The notes beneath the pieces were generated by a model. That model saw only the letters and a program-made list of their open reading frames with translations, was not told where the DNA came from and did no database searches. From NCBI GenBank assembly GCA_963715785.1, contig OY970276.1:2852001-2916000 (forward strand): 64,000 bases of DNA. Direction: 5' to 3'. Of the stretch, positions 47,614-57,016 are shown one piece after another. The position numbers and the translations under genes were made by a program. Position 1 is the stretch's first letter. Each line of letters begins with the position of its first letter. The stretch is from LD21 sp963715785 (lineage in GTDB: Bacteria; Bacteroidota; Bacteroidia; Bacteroidales; VadinHA17).

Positions 47614-50600
47614 ATGAACTTTTATTCGAAACTAAGAATATCAATAATTCTACTCATTTTATCGGTTTCCATTTGTAATTCTATGGCTCAGGAGGTTTTG
47701 CCTGATTCTTTGGCTCAAAAAATAGTTAGTAACGATTCTTTATTTGTTGTTGACACTCTGTCCAAACAAGTAATTAGTGGCGATTTTGTCATTGACTCTC
47801 TGACTCAAAAAGTATTTATTAGTGATTCCCTGAGTATTAGTGACTCCCTGACTCAAATGCGGCAATTACTGACATGCTCAGTTACCTCAATATCCCCATC
47901 ATCTGTATCTACCGGGCCAAGTGCAGGCCAGGTAAGTCCGTCAATTGTAGTAAATACATCTCCATCGAACTGCACCACTTATTCAATATACACCTCATAT
48001 GGATGGATCCATTATCAGGTCGTACCTGGAAGGGTTCTGGTATCAGTTGATGCGTTGTATGGACCTACACGGAGTGGGACTGTAAGTGTCGGGGGCTATA
48101 CTCTCACAGTAAATCAGACCTGTGGAAGTAACCCTATTGCACCTTCAAGTCTATCTGTTGATAGAAATAATTTCTGCTCAAACGCCGGTGGTAACATTAC
48201 CCTTACGGCAAATGGCGGATCGGGAGTTTATACCAGATGGTTTACAGGGAGTTGTGGTGGGACACAAGTTGGATATACCAGTGGCGCTTCTGTGTCGATT
48301 GCTGCACCAACCGCAACAACTACTTATTATGGGCGCTGGGAAACCGGCTGTGGCAATTCGACTTGTAGTAGTATAATAGTAACCGTAAATCAAGCTCCCG
48401 TAATATCATCAATTACTGGAACCACCCCTGTTTGTCCCGGCTCAACATATAGATTTACAGCTAGTAATACTGGATTAACAACATACAGCTGGTCTAAACC
48501 TTCTGGCGCAACGGGTAGCAGTTCAACTTATTATATTGACCTCACCTTTGGCACTACTTCAGGGAATGTTTCGGTGTCTGGCACTGACGCGCATGGCTGT
48601 ACAAGTAATACTGCTTCCTATGGCGTAACAGTAAGTTCCTTAACTCATTATACCGCTTCAGGAGGAGGTACTACATGTCCAGGTGTTGGAATGAATGTGG
48701 GATTACAGGGAACCACTGCCGGAGTAGAATATAGATGCTATCGAAATGGATCTCCTGTGTCTCCTCCAAAGACGTCAATAAGTGGAGAGGGATTATGGTG
48801 GAGCAATTCTTCACCAGGTACTTATACTTTTACTGGCAAAACCGGTACCTGTGAAATCCCAATGGATGGAAGTGCAACAATATTAAATTGGGACAATTCT
48901 ATTGATCCAACTTCAATAACCGCATCTCCCAATCCGGCATGCAAAAATTCATCTGTTACATTGACAGTAAATGGTGGTAATTTAGGAACTGATGCAAGTT
49001 GGAATTGGTATACCAGCCAATGTGGAGGTACCCCATTTACTACTAATCCAAATCGTTCAATGACTGTCTATCCTGCAACAAACACTACATATTTTGTTAA
49101 ACCTGTTGGTCGATGCGGGACAAATGGTTGTGCCTCGGTCACGGTCACCGTAATCAGTGAACCAGTAATATTACTTCAGCCTGTTGATGTGCATATTTGC
49201 GATGGAGCAACAACAAGCTTCAGTGTATCAGCATCAGGAAGCAATACTTATCAATGGCAATATCAGACAGGTGGAACTTGGACTAATATCTCCGGGGCAA
49301 CAAGTTCAACCTATTCAATACCTTCAACAACAGGTATGGGAGGAAGGGTCCTAAGATGCGCTGTGACAAATTCATGCTTTACAACCAATTCAAACAATGC
49401 CCATATATTCTTTGATAATCTCGTACAATATACAATTCATAGCATGGCAACTAACATATGTCCATCTGATCAGAATGAATTCTGGCTCGATGGTTCTGAT
49501 CCGGATCAAAATGTAACATATAAATGCTATCTAAATGGAAGCCCGATCTCACAACAGCCAATACATGCAAATGGAGGTCGCTTGACTCTTGGATACTTTA
49601 GCGGACCCGGGATTTATACAGCAAAAGGATTTACAACACTTGGATGTGAAGTACCAATGAGTGGGAGTATTAATCTTACAGTCAAATTACCATCAACCCC
49701 ACCAACTTCTATAAGTGCATCTCCCAATAGTATATGTGCCGGCGGGATTCCCGGGGGAGGCTCAGTTTTAACTCTGAATGGAGGTAGTCTGGAAGCTGGT
49801 GCTGGTGTTTGGCATTGGTACTCAGGAGGTACGCTTTGTGGGAGTAATCCTGAAGGGACAAATACTTCAACCATAACTGTTTCTCCAACTGTAACAACAA
49901 CTTATTCGGTACGTGCAGAAGGAGGTTGTGTTATTACTTCGTGCGCAAATACTACGGTAAATGTGAAACTAATGCCTACGATAACAACTCAGCCAGTAAA
50001 TTCAAATGTTAATCTAGGTAGTGATGCTACATTTTCGGTAACTGCAACAGGTTCAGATCTGCATTATCAATGGCAGGTTTCTCCTGATGGAGTTGATTCA
50101 TGGATTGATCTCAATGGGCTCCCGGCTCAAAACTTTCAGACAACAACTCTGACCATAAAAGGATCAACAACATTTGAGGATGATTATTACAAATGCAATA
50201 TTACTTCAGACTGCAATACAATCTCTTCTAATGTTGTAAAAATTGTATTGAGTTTACCTACCGCTAATTATCAAACAGGTGAAGAAATCCCGGATCCTGA
50301 AGCCCGAACCATAAACACATCCTTATCTGTAGGTACTTCAAATGGAATAGTAAGTGTCAATCCAATGGGTGGTTCATCTTATACGTTTCCGCTGGTTCTT
50401 ACACCTGGAGTGAATGGTTTAGCTCCGAGTATTTCTTTAGTTTACTCAAGCAGTACCGGTCCGGGGATTGCTGGTTATGGATGGCAAATAGCTGGATTAT
50501 CTGCAATTACGCGGGGACCGCAAACTATTTATAATGATGGAGCGACAAAAGGAGTAAGTCTAAATACAGATGATCGGTTTTATCTTGATGAGCAAAGACT

Positions 50601-53600
50601 TCTAGATACTTTAGGAAGCTATTATGGTGATCCAAATGCTCAGTACAGAACAGAAAATGATGTCTTTACACGTGTTACTCAACAATCCATGTTCAACGGT
50701 ACAGGATCGTTTAAGACCGAATCTAAATCTGGAATAACGTATGAGTATGGAACTACATCAGTATCACAACAGTTTCTTAATGGATTTCCACAAGTACTAA
50801 ACTGGTACATATCAAAGGCTTATGATCTTTTTGGGAATGAGATAAATTATACCTACATCAAGGATCATAATAACATATATCCTTCTGAGATTACTTATGG
50901 TCCAAATACAATTACATTTTCATATAAGAGTCGGGATGATAAGAATGTTAACTTTCTATTAGGTCAGAAAATTGAACAATGGCTGCTCTTGGATAAAATA
51001 ATTATAAAATATAATTCCACGATAGTTAGGAAATATGAATTTAACCATTCTTATCAGGGTTCCGATTACAATAAGTATTCAATACTAAATGAGATTGTTG
51101 AATACGGAAAAGGATCAGGAAGGTTTAATTCAACAGCATTTTCCTATAATATCCCGACAGATATTTCATTTGTCGATCCATTTGGAAACACTGTACAAGA
51201 CTTCATAAATTTTTATTCATATATAGTTCCTGGAGATTTTAATGGAGATGGAAGAACGGATTATCTTTGTTTACCAAATCCTGATAAAGAAAGTTGGACT
51301 GGAATGAGGATATATTTTGGAGATGAAACTGGAGACTTTTCAACATCCATTTCGAGTTCAACCTCAATTGATTATCCACAAATAAAGGATATCCGTGCAC
51401 TGGATATTAATGGAGATGGTAAGGATGATATAGTTCTTGAAATTGGGAATGAATATAATCGAATGTTTTATTATATTCTTAGCGATGGGGTCAGTCTATC
51501 AAATCCTGTTGGATTCTATGCAGAATCTACTGGTGGTGACGACCAGGGTTTACTTGGTAGAAGTAGGCGAATGTCTGATCACCAGGAAGATGATAATTCA
51601 GTTAGTGGTGAAGATTATAATGGTGATGGTGTTAATGATCTTTTTATAACACTACCAGATGGTACTTGGTACATGGCATCACTTATGGATTCAACTGGTG
51701 TATTTAGAAATTTCTTAAACACTTTGGGGACTGGAAATTTGAGTTACCTTGCTTCTGCTGAAATTCTTAGTGGTGATTTTAATGGAGACGGTAAGAGTGA
51801 AATCTGGGCATTCGGTGATAGCGATCTTCATATATACTCCTTTGCTAATGGAACCTTGAATATTTTATATACATATTCTTTTGCCTCAAAAAAACATTTC
51901 TTCATTCTTGGAGATTTTAACGGAGACAGGAAAGTAGATATGTTCTTATATGGATATGGTAAATATGGTACTGAATATGATTGGCCTAATTGGCAAATTC
52001 AACTCTCAACAGGTGTTGATTTTGAAGAGCATTCATTTGCTCAGAAAAGAGCCAATCTCAAAAATGAATATGTAAGAATGGGCGATTTTAATGGTGATGG
52101 AGCAACAGATATAATGGTAACTTCAAAAGATCAGTCGTGGAACGGAGCTTACTTTTATATTTCAAAAGAAGGTGGCACCAATTTGTATGTTAATAATACA
52201 CCGAACTATCCAAATGGTGCGACAAGCTTCTCTCTTGGAGATTTTGATGGAGACGGGCAGACTGATTTTATTTGTAATGGTGATTTACCAGAGTGGTTTC
52301 ATGGTTACAGGATTTACAAATCTTCAAACAATACTAACATAATAATGTCAAAAGTTGCAAATGGACTGGGTGCTTTGACAAAACTAACATATTCAAAAAT
52401 ATCTCACTCCACATCTGCAATTTACCAAAAAGGGTCTGGAGCAATATTTCCGGTTTTGGATTTCCAGGGACCGATTTCTGTTGTCAGTTCGATCCAATCC
52501 GATAATGGAATCGGGTCAATGAATACTCAAAATTATTATTTTGAAGGTGCTAAAATACATCGTCAAGGCAAAGGATTTCTTGGCTACTCTAAGACCTCAG
52601 TTACTGATGTTGAATCAGGTTTAGAAAACATAAGCATTTCAGGATATGATCCAAATTATTTCTATCCAAAATTACTCCAGTCAATAACAAGACTCAAGTC
52701 TACCTCTGAGGTTATGAATACAGTGAATAATAGTTATTCCAATATTGTTTTAGATGGTACTAAAAAGAGAATATTCCCATACGTGCATATTTCTGCTCAG
52801 GCAGATTCATTGACAGGATTTCTTACAACTACAACTGCGTTATATGACAACTTTGGCAATCCAACATCAGTTGAAAAAAACTATAATAATGGGATTATCG
52901 AAACTACAACAAATCAGTTTAATAATAATTCTTCATCTTGGCTTCTGGGCAGACCAACTAATACTACGGTACAGTATTCTGACAATGATACAACGATCTC
53001 TAAAACAACTACAAGGGTGTTTAACTCAAATAATAATAATCTGGTTAGCGAAACTTTTTTACCTGGCACTAATTTTGAGATAACAAATTTTTATTATTAT
53101 AATTCTCATGGAACCCAGTATAGAGATTCTACGGTTTCAGGTGGAAATTCACATGTAATGAGCTCTACTTTTTGTACAGATAATATCAGGGTACAAACTT
53201 CAAAAGATGTATTAGGTCATGTCACTACAAATACCTATGATGTTTATGGATCTTTAAAAAAGCAACAGAACTATCTTGGTGACACAATATCCTATAGTTA
53301 TGACGATATTGGATGGCAAACTTCAAGTACATTTGCAGATGGAAGTCAACAAAGTGTAAATTATGCCTGGGAAAATCCGGAAATAGAACCAACTCTTTCA
53401 CGATATTCAGTTCTGAAATCAGGTAATGATGGTGCTCAATCCAAAACATGGTTGGATAAACTGGGTAGACTGATTCGATCCGATATTAAAGGTTTTGACG
53501 GATCATGGATATATGCAGTTACGCTATATAATTCAAAAGGTCAGGTTGAACATACTTCTGATCCATATTATTCAAATGATTCCCCGCAATGGACCGATTT

Positions 53601-56181
53601 TGCTTATGATTCTTTTGGAAGGATGTCAACTGAGAACAGACCCTCAGGCAGGAATTCAACCTGGGTTTATGACGGTGGTACGACAAACGAAACCACAGGT
53701 GGAAAATCATTCTCAAAAACATACTCATCTAATGGAATCCTAGTATCAGCAGTAGATGCTGGTGGTACAATAAATTATACTTATTATCCCGATGGGAAAT
53801 TAAGAACTCTCACAGCCCCTGGGGGAATTGTCACACGAACTTATTATGATCTTGCTGGAAACCAGAAAAAACTTGTCGATCCAAGCGCGGGAACAATTGT
53901 ATATACCTATAATGGATTTGGCGAATTGACCTCTCAGATAACTCCGGGGCCTAAAACTGCCACAATTTATTATGATTCATTTGGCAAGATTACCAGAAAA
54001 GTTACTCCCGAGGGGACAACAAAGTACAGGTATAATTCTAATATGCAGCTTGACAATATTGAGTCACCTGCTAATGTAAGCAGAACCTTTGATTACGATA
54101 GACATGGAAGAATAACTTGCACTACTGATAGCATTCCTGGTTCAACACCTTTTATTACTTCATTAAGCTATGATAATATTGGGAGGCTTTCTACAATAAC
54201 TCATCCATCCGGAATTGTTGAAACAAAAAATTATAATAGTAATGGATACTTAAGTTCAATATCAGCGGGAGGGAGCGACAAATGGACAACAGCAGCAATT
54301 AATGCCAGGGGTCAGGTCACATCAGGTCATTTCGCTAATGACCTAAATACAACTTGGGGATATGATAATTATGGTTTCCCAACTTCAATTGTTACTGGCT
54401 CAATTCAGGATTATTCTTATTCCTTCGATCATGTTACAGGTAACCTAAATTCAAGACAAAACAATAAATATTCCAATCTTATTGAGGCATTTCAGTACGA
54501 CAATCTTGACAGGCTTGACAGTGCCAATGTTGGGTCACATAGGTTGGGGATGAATTATGATAGTGAAACCGGGGGAATCATTTCAAAAAGTGATGCAGGT
54601 TCGTACCTTTACGATAATTCTAATAATCCCTACGCTATAAGCGGAATTGACCCATCCACTGGTTTGATTTCCTCAAAAGATTCCATAAATTATAATTCTT
54701 CTAATAAAGTTGGTTCGATTTTTGAAAATAATTATAGTTCAACTTTTCTCTATAATTCTGATAATGAAAGAGCACAAATGATAGTTAATGACGGCACAGA
54801 GACAATATTAACCCGGTGGTATCCATCAGAAAATTGCATTAAAGAAATTGCTGGAGCTACCACAAAACTATATACCTTTATTGGTGGCGATATATATTCA
54901 GCACCAGTGGTGGCAATAACTAAGAATGATACTACTGTCTATTATGATTTGTTACGGGATAACCTTGATAACATAACTCACATTGTTAATAGCACCAATA
55001 ACCAGCTTGTTGCAGAATACAGCTACAATGCGTGGGGAAGAATGCGAAATCCAACGACCTGGATTGATTACGATCCTGGGTCAGAACCAGTTCTTTTTAT
55101 AGCAGGTCGTGGCTTTACAGGGCATGAACATCTTCCCTGGTTCAATTTAATAAATATGAATGGGAGAGTTTATGATCCGTTAATTGGTTCATTTCTTAGC
55201 CCTGATAATAATATTCAATCTCCCGATTTCACCCAGAATTTTAACAGGTACACTTATTGCCTGAATAACCCACTGGTTTATACGGACCCGAGTGGTGATT
55301 TTATATTTACTTTACTTGCTGCTATATTCTGTCCTCCATTAATTCCACTAGGAATTGCGGCTGATATTGGAGGTGGTATAAACTTAGGCACTAAACTTCT
55401 TCAAGGGAAGATTCATAATTTTGGAGACGGAGTTGCTGCTTACGGTATTGGAGCGGGAGGAGGTGCTCTTGCATATGCCACTGGCGGTGCAGCCCTAGGG
55501 GCTATTGGAACAGGTGGTTTCATAGGTGGAGCTGCTGCTGCCGGAACTGCCTATACTTATGGCACAATGTTTACAAGCATGGGAAATACCGCATATTTTG
55601 GAGATCCTATGCCAACAGCAAAGCAATTTGTCACAGGAGCAGTCATTTCAATGGCTACCGGTGGACTTTTTAATGGCATAGTTGCTGCTACACAAGGCAG
55701 AGATTTTTGGACCGGTGCAGCCAAAATTGTTCCGAGTAATTGGCAAAGCCCTCCATTAAGCACTGATATTGGAGATGGGAATTTAAGTCTAGATGGCATG
55801 AGGCCAGAAATTAAAGCGCTCCCAGATATTCAAAACCAACAAACATTTTTACGAGTTGAAACAGGAGATGGTAATGTTCAGTGGATTAGAATCGAACAGC
55901 AAGATCTTACATTAAGCCCAAGACAGTCTTTACATCTTGGAACTGTGGCAGGGAAAAGTCCATTAACGATTGATCCAATGAGGGCTTTAACTGATTTAAA
56001 TAAAGGAAACTTTCAATATATCCAATTAAATAGTAGAGGAATGCCTATAGTAAAATTTGGTTACAATATTGGAGAAGTAATTTCAAGAACAGGCCAAAAC
56101 TTGGGAACCACCTCATTTGGAGTTGTACACTTAAACTCTGCAGGACAGATACACATTGTACCATGGCTTCCAGGTTGGTAA
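47614..56181 (+). CDS. Giant exported toxin-complex/RHS protein with C-terminal toxin tip
   Basis: About 2855 residues, one intact frame. Order: signal peptide (to SMAQ); DSL-rich repeats (about 30-85); BACON/Ig-like and cysteine-bearing Ig domains (about 90-890); SpvB domain (from about 900; PSISLVYSSSTGPGIAGYGW); seven FG-GAP blades of GDFNGDG type (about 1205-1550); TcdB-like middle (about 1575-1690); YD repeats (about 1740-2400); RHS core (about 2518-2563; RVYDPLIGSFLSPDN, YCLNNPLVYTDPSGD); Gly/Ala-rich linker with SNWQSP and LDGMRPEIK (about 2575-2735); then a toxin of about 120 residues ending IHIVPWLPGW. This equals fused TcB and TcC subunits, which form a cocoon around the cleaved toxin. 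The toxin fold is not recognised. ATG at 47614 follows an in-frame GTG. Confidence 0.88.
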   Translation: MNFYSKLRISIILLILSVSICNSMAQEVLPDSLAQKIVSNDSLFVVDTLSKQVISGDFVIDSLTQKVFISDSLSISDSLTQMRQLLTCSVTSISPSSVSTGPSAGQVSPSIVVNTSPSNCTTYSIYTSYGWIHYQVVPGRVLVSVDALYGPTRSGTVSVGGYTLTVNQTCGSNPIAPSSLSVDRNNFCSNAGGNITLTANGGSGVYTRWFTGSCGGTQVGYTSGASVSIAAPTATTTYYGRWETGCGNSTCSSIIVTVNQAPVISSITGTTPVCPGSTYRFTASNTGLTTYSWSKPSGATGSSSTYYIDLTFGTTSGNVSVSGTDAHGCTSNTASYGVTVSSLTHYTASGGGTTCPGVGMNVGLQGTTAGVEYRCYRNGSPVSPPKTSISGEGLWWSNSSPGTYTFTGKTGTCEIPMDGSATILNWDNSIDPTSITASPNPACKNSSVTLTVNGGNLGTDASWNWYTSQCGGTPFTTNPNRSMTVYPATNTTYFVKPVGRCGTNGCASVTVTVISEPVILLQPVDVHICDGATTSFSVSASGSNTYQWQYQTGGTWTNISGATSSTYSIPSTTGMGGRVLRCAVTNSCFTTNSNNAHIFFDNLVQYTIHSMATNICPSDQNEFWLDGSDPDQNVTYKCYLNGSPISQQPIHANGGRLTLGYFSGPGIYTAKGFTTLGCEVPMSGSINLTVKLPSTPPTSISASPNSICAGGIPGGGSVLTLNGGSLEAGAGVWHWYSGGTLCGSNPEGTNTSTITVSPTVTTTYSVRAEGGCVITSCANTTVNVKLMPTITTQPVNSNVNLGSDATFSVTATGSDLHYQWQVSPDGVDSWIDLNGLPAQNFQTTTLTIKGSTTFEDDYYKCNITSDCNTISSNVVKIVLSLPTANYQTGEEIPDPEARTINTSLSVGTSNGIVSVNPMGGSSYTFPLVLTPGVNGLAPSISLVYSSSTGPGIAGYGWQIAGLSAITRGPQTIYNDGATKGVSLNTDDRFYLDEQRLLDTLGSYYGDPNAQYRTENDVFTRVTQQSMFNGTGSFKTESKSGITYEYGTTSVSQQFLNGFPQVLNWYISKAYDLFGNEINYTYIKDHNNIYPSEITYGPNTITFSYKSRDDKNVNFLLGQKIEQWLLLDKIIIKYNSTIVRKYEFNHSYQGSDYNKYSILNEIVEYGKGSGRFNSTAFSYNIPTDISFVDPFGNTVQDFINFYSYIVPGDFNGDGRTDYLCLPNPDKESWTGMRIYFGDETGDFSTSISSSTSIDYPQIKDIRALDINGDGKDDIVLEIGNEYNRMFYYILSDGVSLSNPVGFYAESTGGDDQGLLGRSRRMSDHQEDDNSVSGEDYNGDGVNDLFITLPDGTWYMASLMDSTGVFRNFLNTLGTGNLSYLASAEILSGDFNGDGKSEIWAFGDSDLHIYSFANGTLNILYTYSFASKKHFFILGDFNGDRKVDMFLYGYGKYGTEYDWPNWQIQLSTGVDFEEHSFAQKRANLKNEYVRMGDFNGDGATDIMVTSKDQSWNGAYFYISKEGGTNLYVNNTPNYPNGATSFSLGDFDGDGQTDFICNGDLPEWFHGYRIYKSSNNTNIIMSKVANGLGALTKLTYSKISHSTSAIYQKGSGAIFPVLDFQGPISVVSSIQSDNGIGSMNTQNYYFEGAKIHRQGKGFLGYSKTSVTDVESGLENISISGYDPNYFYPKLLQSITRLKSTSEVMNTVNNSYSNIVLDGTKKRIFPYVHISAQADSLTGFLTTTTALYDNFGNPTSVEKNYNNGIIETTTNQFNNNSSSWLLGRPTNTTVQYSDNDTTISKTTTRVFNSNNNNLVSETFLPGTNFEITNFYYYNSHGTQYRDSTVSGGNSHVMSSTFCTDNIRVQTSKDVLGHVTTNTYDVYGSLKKQQNYLGDTISYSYDDIGWQTSSTFADGSQQSVNYAWENPEIEPTLSRYSVLKSGNDGAQSKTWLDKLGRLIRSDIKGFDGSWIYAVTLYNSKGQVEHTSDPYYSNDSPQWTDFAYDSFGRMSTENRPSGRNSTWVYDGGTTNETTGGKSFSKTYSSNGILVSAVDAGGTINYTYYPDGKLRTLTAPGGIVTRTYYDLAGNQKKLVDPSAGTIVYTYNGFGELTSQITPGPKTATIYYDSFGKITRKVTPEGTTKYRYNSNMQLDNIESPANVSRTFDYDRHGRITCTTDSIPGSTPFITSLSYDNIGRLSTITHPSGIVETKNYNSNGYLSSISAGGSDKWTTAAINARGQVTSGHFANDLNTTWGYDNYGFPTSIVTGSIQDYSYSFDHVTGNLNSRQNNKYSNLIEAFQYDNLDRLDSANVGSHRLGMNYDSETGGIISKSDAGSYLYDNSNNPYAISGIDPSTGLISSKDSINYNSSNKVGSIFENNYSSTFLYNSDNERAQMIVNDGTETILTRWYPSENCIKEIAGATTKLYTFIGGDIYSAPVVAITKNDTTVYYDLLRDNLDNITHIVNSTNNQLVAEYSYNAWGRMRNPTTWIDYDPGSEPVLFIAGRGFTGHEHLPWFNLINMNGRVYDPLIGSFLSPDNNIQSPDFTQNFNRYTYCLNNPLVYTDPSGDFIFTLLAAIFCPPLIPLGIAADIGGGINLGTKLLQGKIHNFGDGVAAYGIGAGGGALAYATGGAALGAIGTGGFIGGAAAAGTAYTYGTMFTSMGNTAYFGDPMPTAKQFVTGAVISMATGGLFNGIVAATQGRDFWTGAAKIVPSNWQSPPLSTDIGDGNLSLDGMRPEIKALPDIQNQQTFLRVETGDGNVQWIRIEQQDLTLSPRQSLHLGTVAGKSPLTIDPMRALTDLNKGNFQYIQLNSRGMPIVKFGYNIGEVISRTGQNLGTTSFGVVHLNSAGQIHIVPWLPGW
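55254..55268 (+). repeat. RHS-core microhomology block, parental copy
   Basis: TTATTGCCTGAATAA is identical at 62385-62399, in the same frame (encoding YCLNN). It marks the place where the parental tip and the orphan tip begin to align. Confidence 0.7.
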
Positions 56182-56188
56182 TTAATAT

Positions 56189-56491
56189 ATGGACGAATTA
56201 ATAAATATTAGACTTGCGTTACAAAGGGCACTCCTTGGTAACATAAGCAGTCATGTCAGAGTAATCTGTTGTGACTGGCAAAACAAGACTTGGTTTAAAT
56301 TAAGATGCTATTTAGATATTGAGCCTAACGAAGAAGAAAAGGAGTTAATATCATGCATATTAACCGAACTAGAGACAGATTTAGCTTTTAAAAATTTTTA
56401 TGATGAAATTATTTTTACTAAAGAGTCGTTCGATAAGCTTGACAGGCTTAAGGTTGTAGTTTATTGGAGAAATGAAACAGATATCTTTTAA
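56189..56491 (+). CDS. Putative immunity protein of the parental RHS tip
   Basis: 100 residues, acidic, no signal peptide, cytosolic. It starts 7 bp behind the RHS stop, the invariant position of polymorphic-toxin immunity genes. It begins MDELINIRLALQRALLGNIS and contains VICCDWQNKTWFKLRC and a helix with EEKELISCILTELETD. It resembles a small immunity family seen beside polymorphic toxins but I cannot name it with certainty. Expected role: bind and block the tip toxin in the producer. Confidence 0.65.
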   Translation: MDELINIRLALQRALLGNISSHVRVICCDWQNKTWFKLRCYLDIEPNEEEKELISCILTELETDLAFKNFYDEIIFTKESFDKLDRLKVVVYWRNETDIF

Positions 56492-56495
56492 TACA

Positions 56496-56521
56496 AAAAG
56501 CCTCGGTCTTCCGGGGCTTTT
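56496..56521. terminator. Bidirectional terminator behind immunity gene 1
   Basis: AAAAGCCTCGG (56496-56506), loop TCTT, CCGGGGCTTTT (56511-56521), with A and T runs on both sides. It serves the immunity gene (+) and the convergent XRE gene (-). A nearly identical hairpin lies at 63864-63889. Confidence 0.8.
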
Positions 56522-56524
56522 GCT

Positions 56525-56890
56525 TTATAATGCTGCTACATTCTTTGCGAAGAAATCTTTAAACTTCTTATTGGTCAGCATCTTTTCAATGAGCCGGAAG
56601 ATAGTTTGCTTATCTTCTGCATCGAGCTGTTGAATGAGCCTCATTTGCTCGGTTGCTGTTTTATCTTCAATAACCACTTCTTGGGGGATCTTGCCATCGT
56701 AGTTTATAATCTGGTCGGTTGTCATGTTAAAGAGCTGCGCCATTTTTTGCAGCTCTTCCACGGTCAAAGCCCTGGAACCTTTTTCAATCTTGCTGTAAGC
56801 CGACTTATCAACACCGATATGGGTAGCCACCTCGATCTGTTTGAGGTTCTTCTCTTCCCTGATTGCCTTTATGTTATCTGCTAAGATCAT
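56525..56890 (-). CDS. XRE-family helix-turn-helix regulator
   Basis: 121 residues. The N-terminal HTH reads NIKAIREEKNLKQIEVATHIGVDKSAYSKIEKG (the key part is LKQIEVA...VDKSAYSKIEKG) with the following EELQKMAQLF helix. A helical C-terminal tail follows (AEDKQTIFRLIEKML). Probably represses its own gene and the divergent primase gene. The homologous but non-identical C terminus of a second such gene runs off the window at 63895. Confidence 0.88.
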   Translation of the reverse strand: MILADNIKAIREEKNLKQIEVATHIGVDKSAYSKIEKGSRALTVEELQKMAQLFNMTTDQIINYDGKIPQEVVIEDKTATEQMRLIQQLDAEDKQTIFRLIEKMLTNKKFKDFFAKNVAAL

Positions 56891-56894
56891 AGCA

Positions 56895-56921
56895 CAAATG
56901 TAGCTAAAAAGAACACATTTG
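56895..56921. promoter_or_regulatory. XRE promoter with candidate operator
   Basis: On the minus strand a TACATTTG -7 box (56895-56902) sits 20 bp from a TTTTG -33 box. The XRE start codon is only 4 bp beyond the -7 box, so the mRNA would be nearly leaderless. A 7-bp inverted repeat, CAAATGT (56895-56901) and ACATTTG (56915-56921), covers the promoter and could be the XRE operator. Confidence 0.5.
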
Positions 56922-56952
56922 CAAAAATGTTTATAAATTGAAAACTATTGAG

Positions 56953-56983
56953 TTTTTATATTAGAAACTTTATTCTATTTTTG
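56953..56983 (+). promoter_or_regulatory. Primase promoter
   Basis: T-rich -33 element at 56953-56956 and -7 box TATTTTTG at 56976-56983 (spacing 19), 33 bp before the primase start. Confidence 0.5.
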
Positions 56984-57016
56984 TTGTGGTGAAATTAACC
57001 ACAAAATAATATAAGC

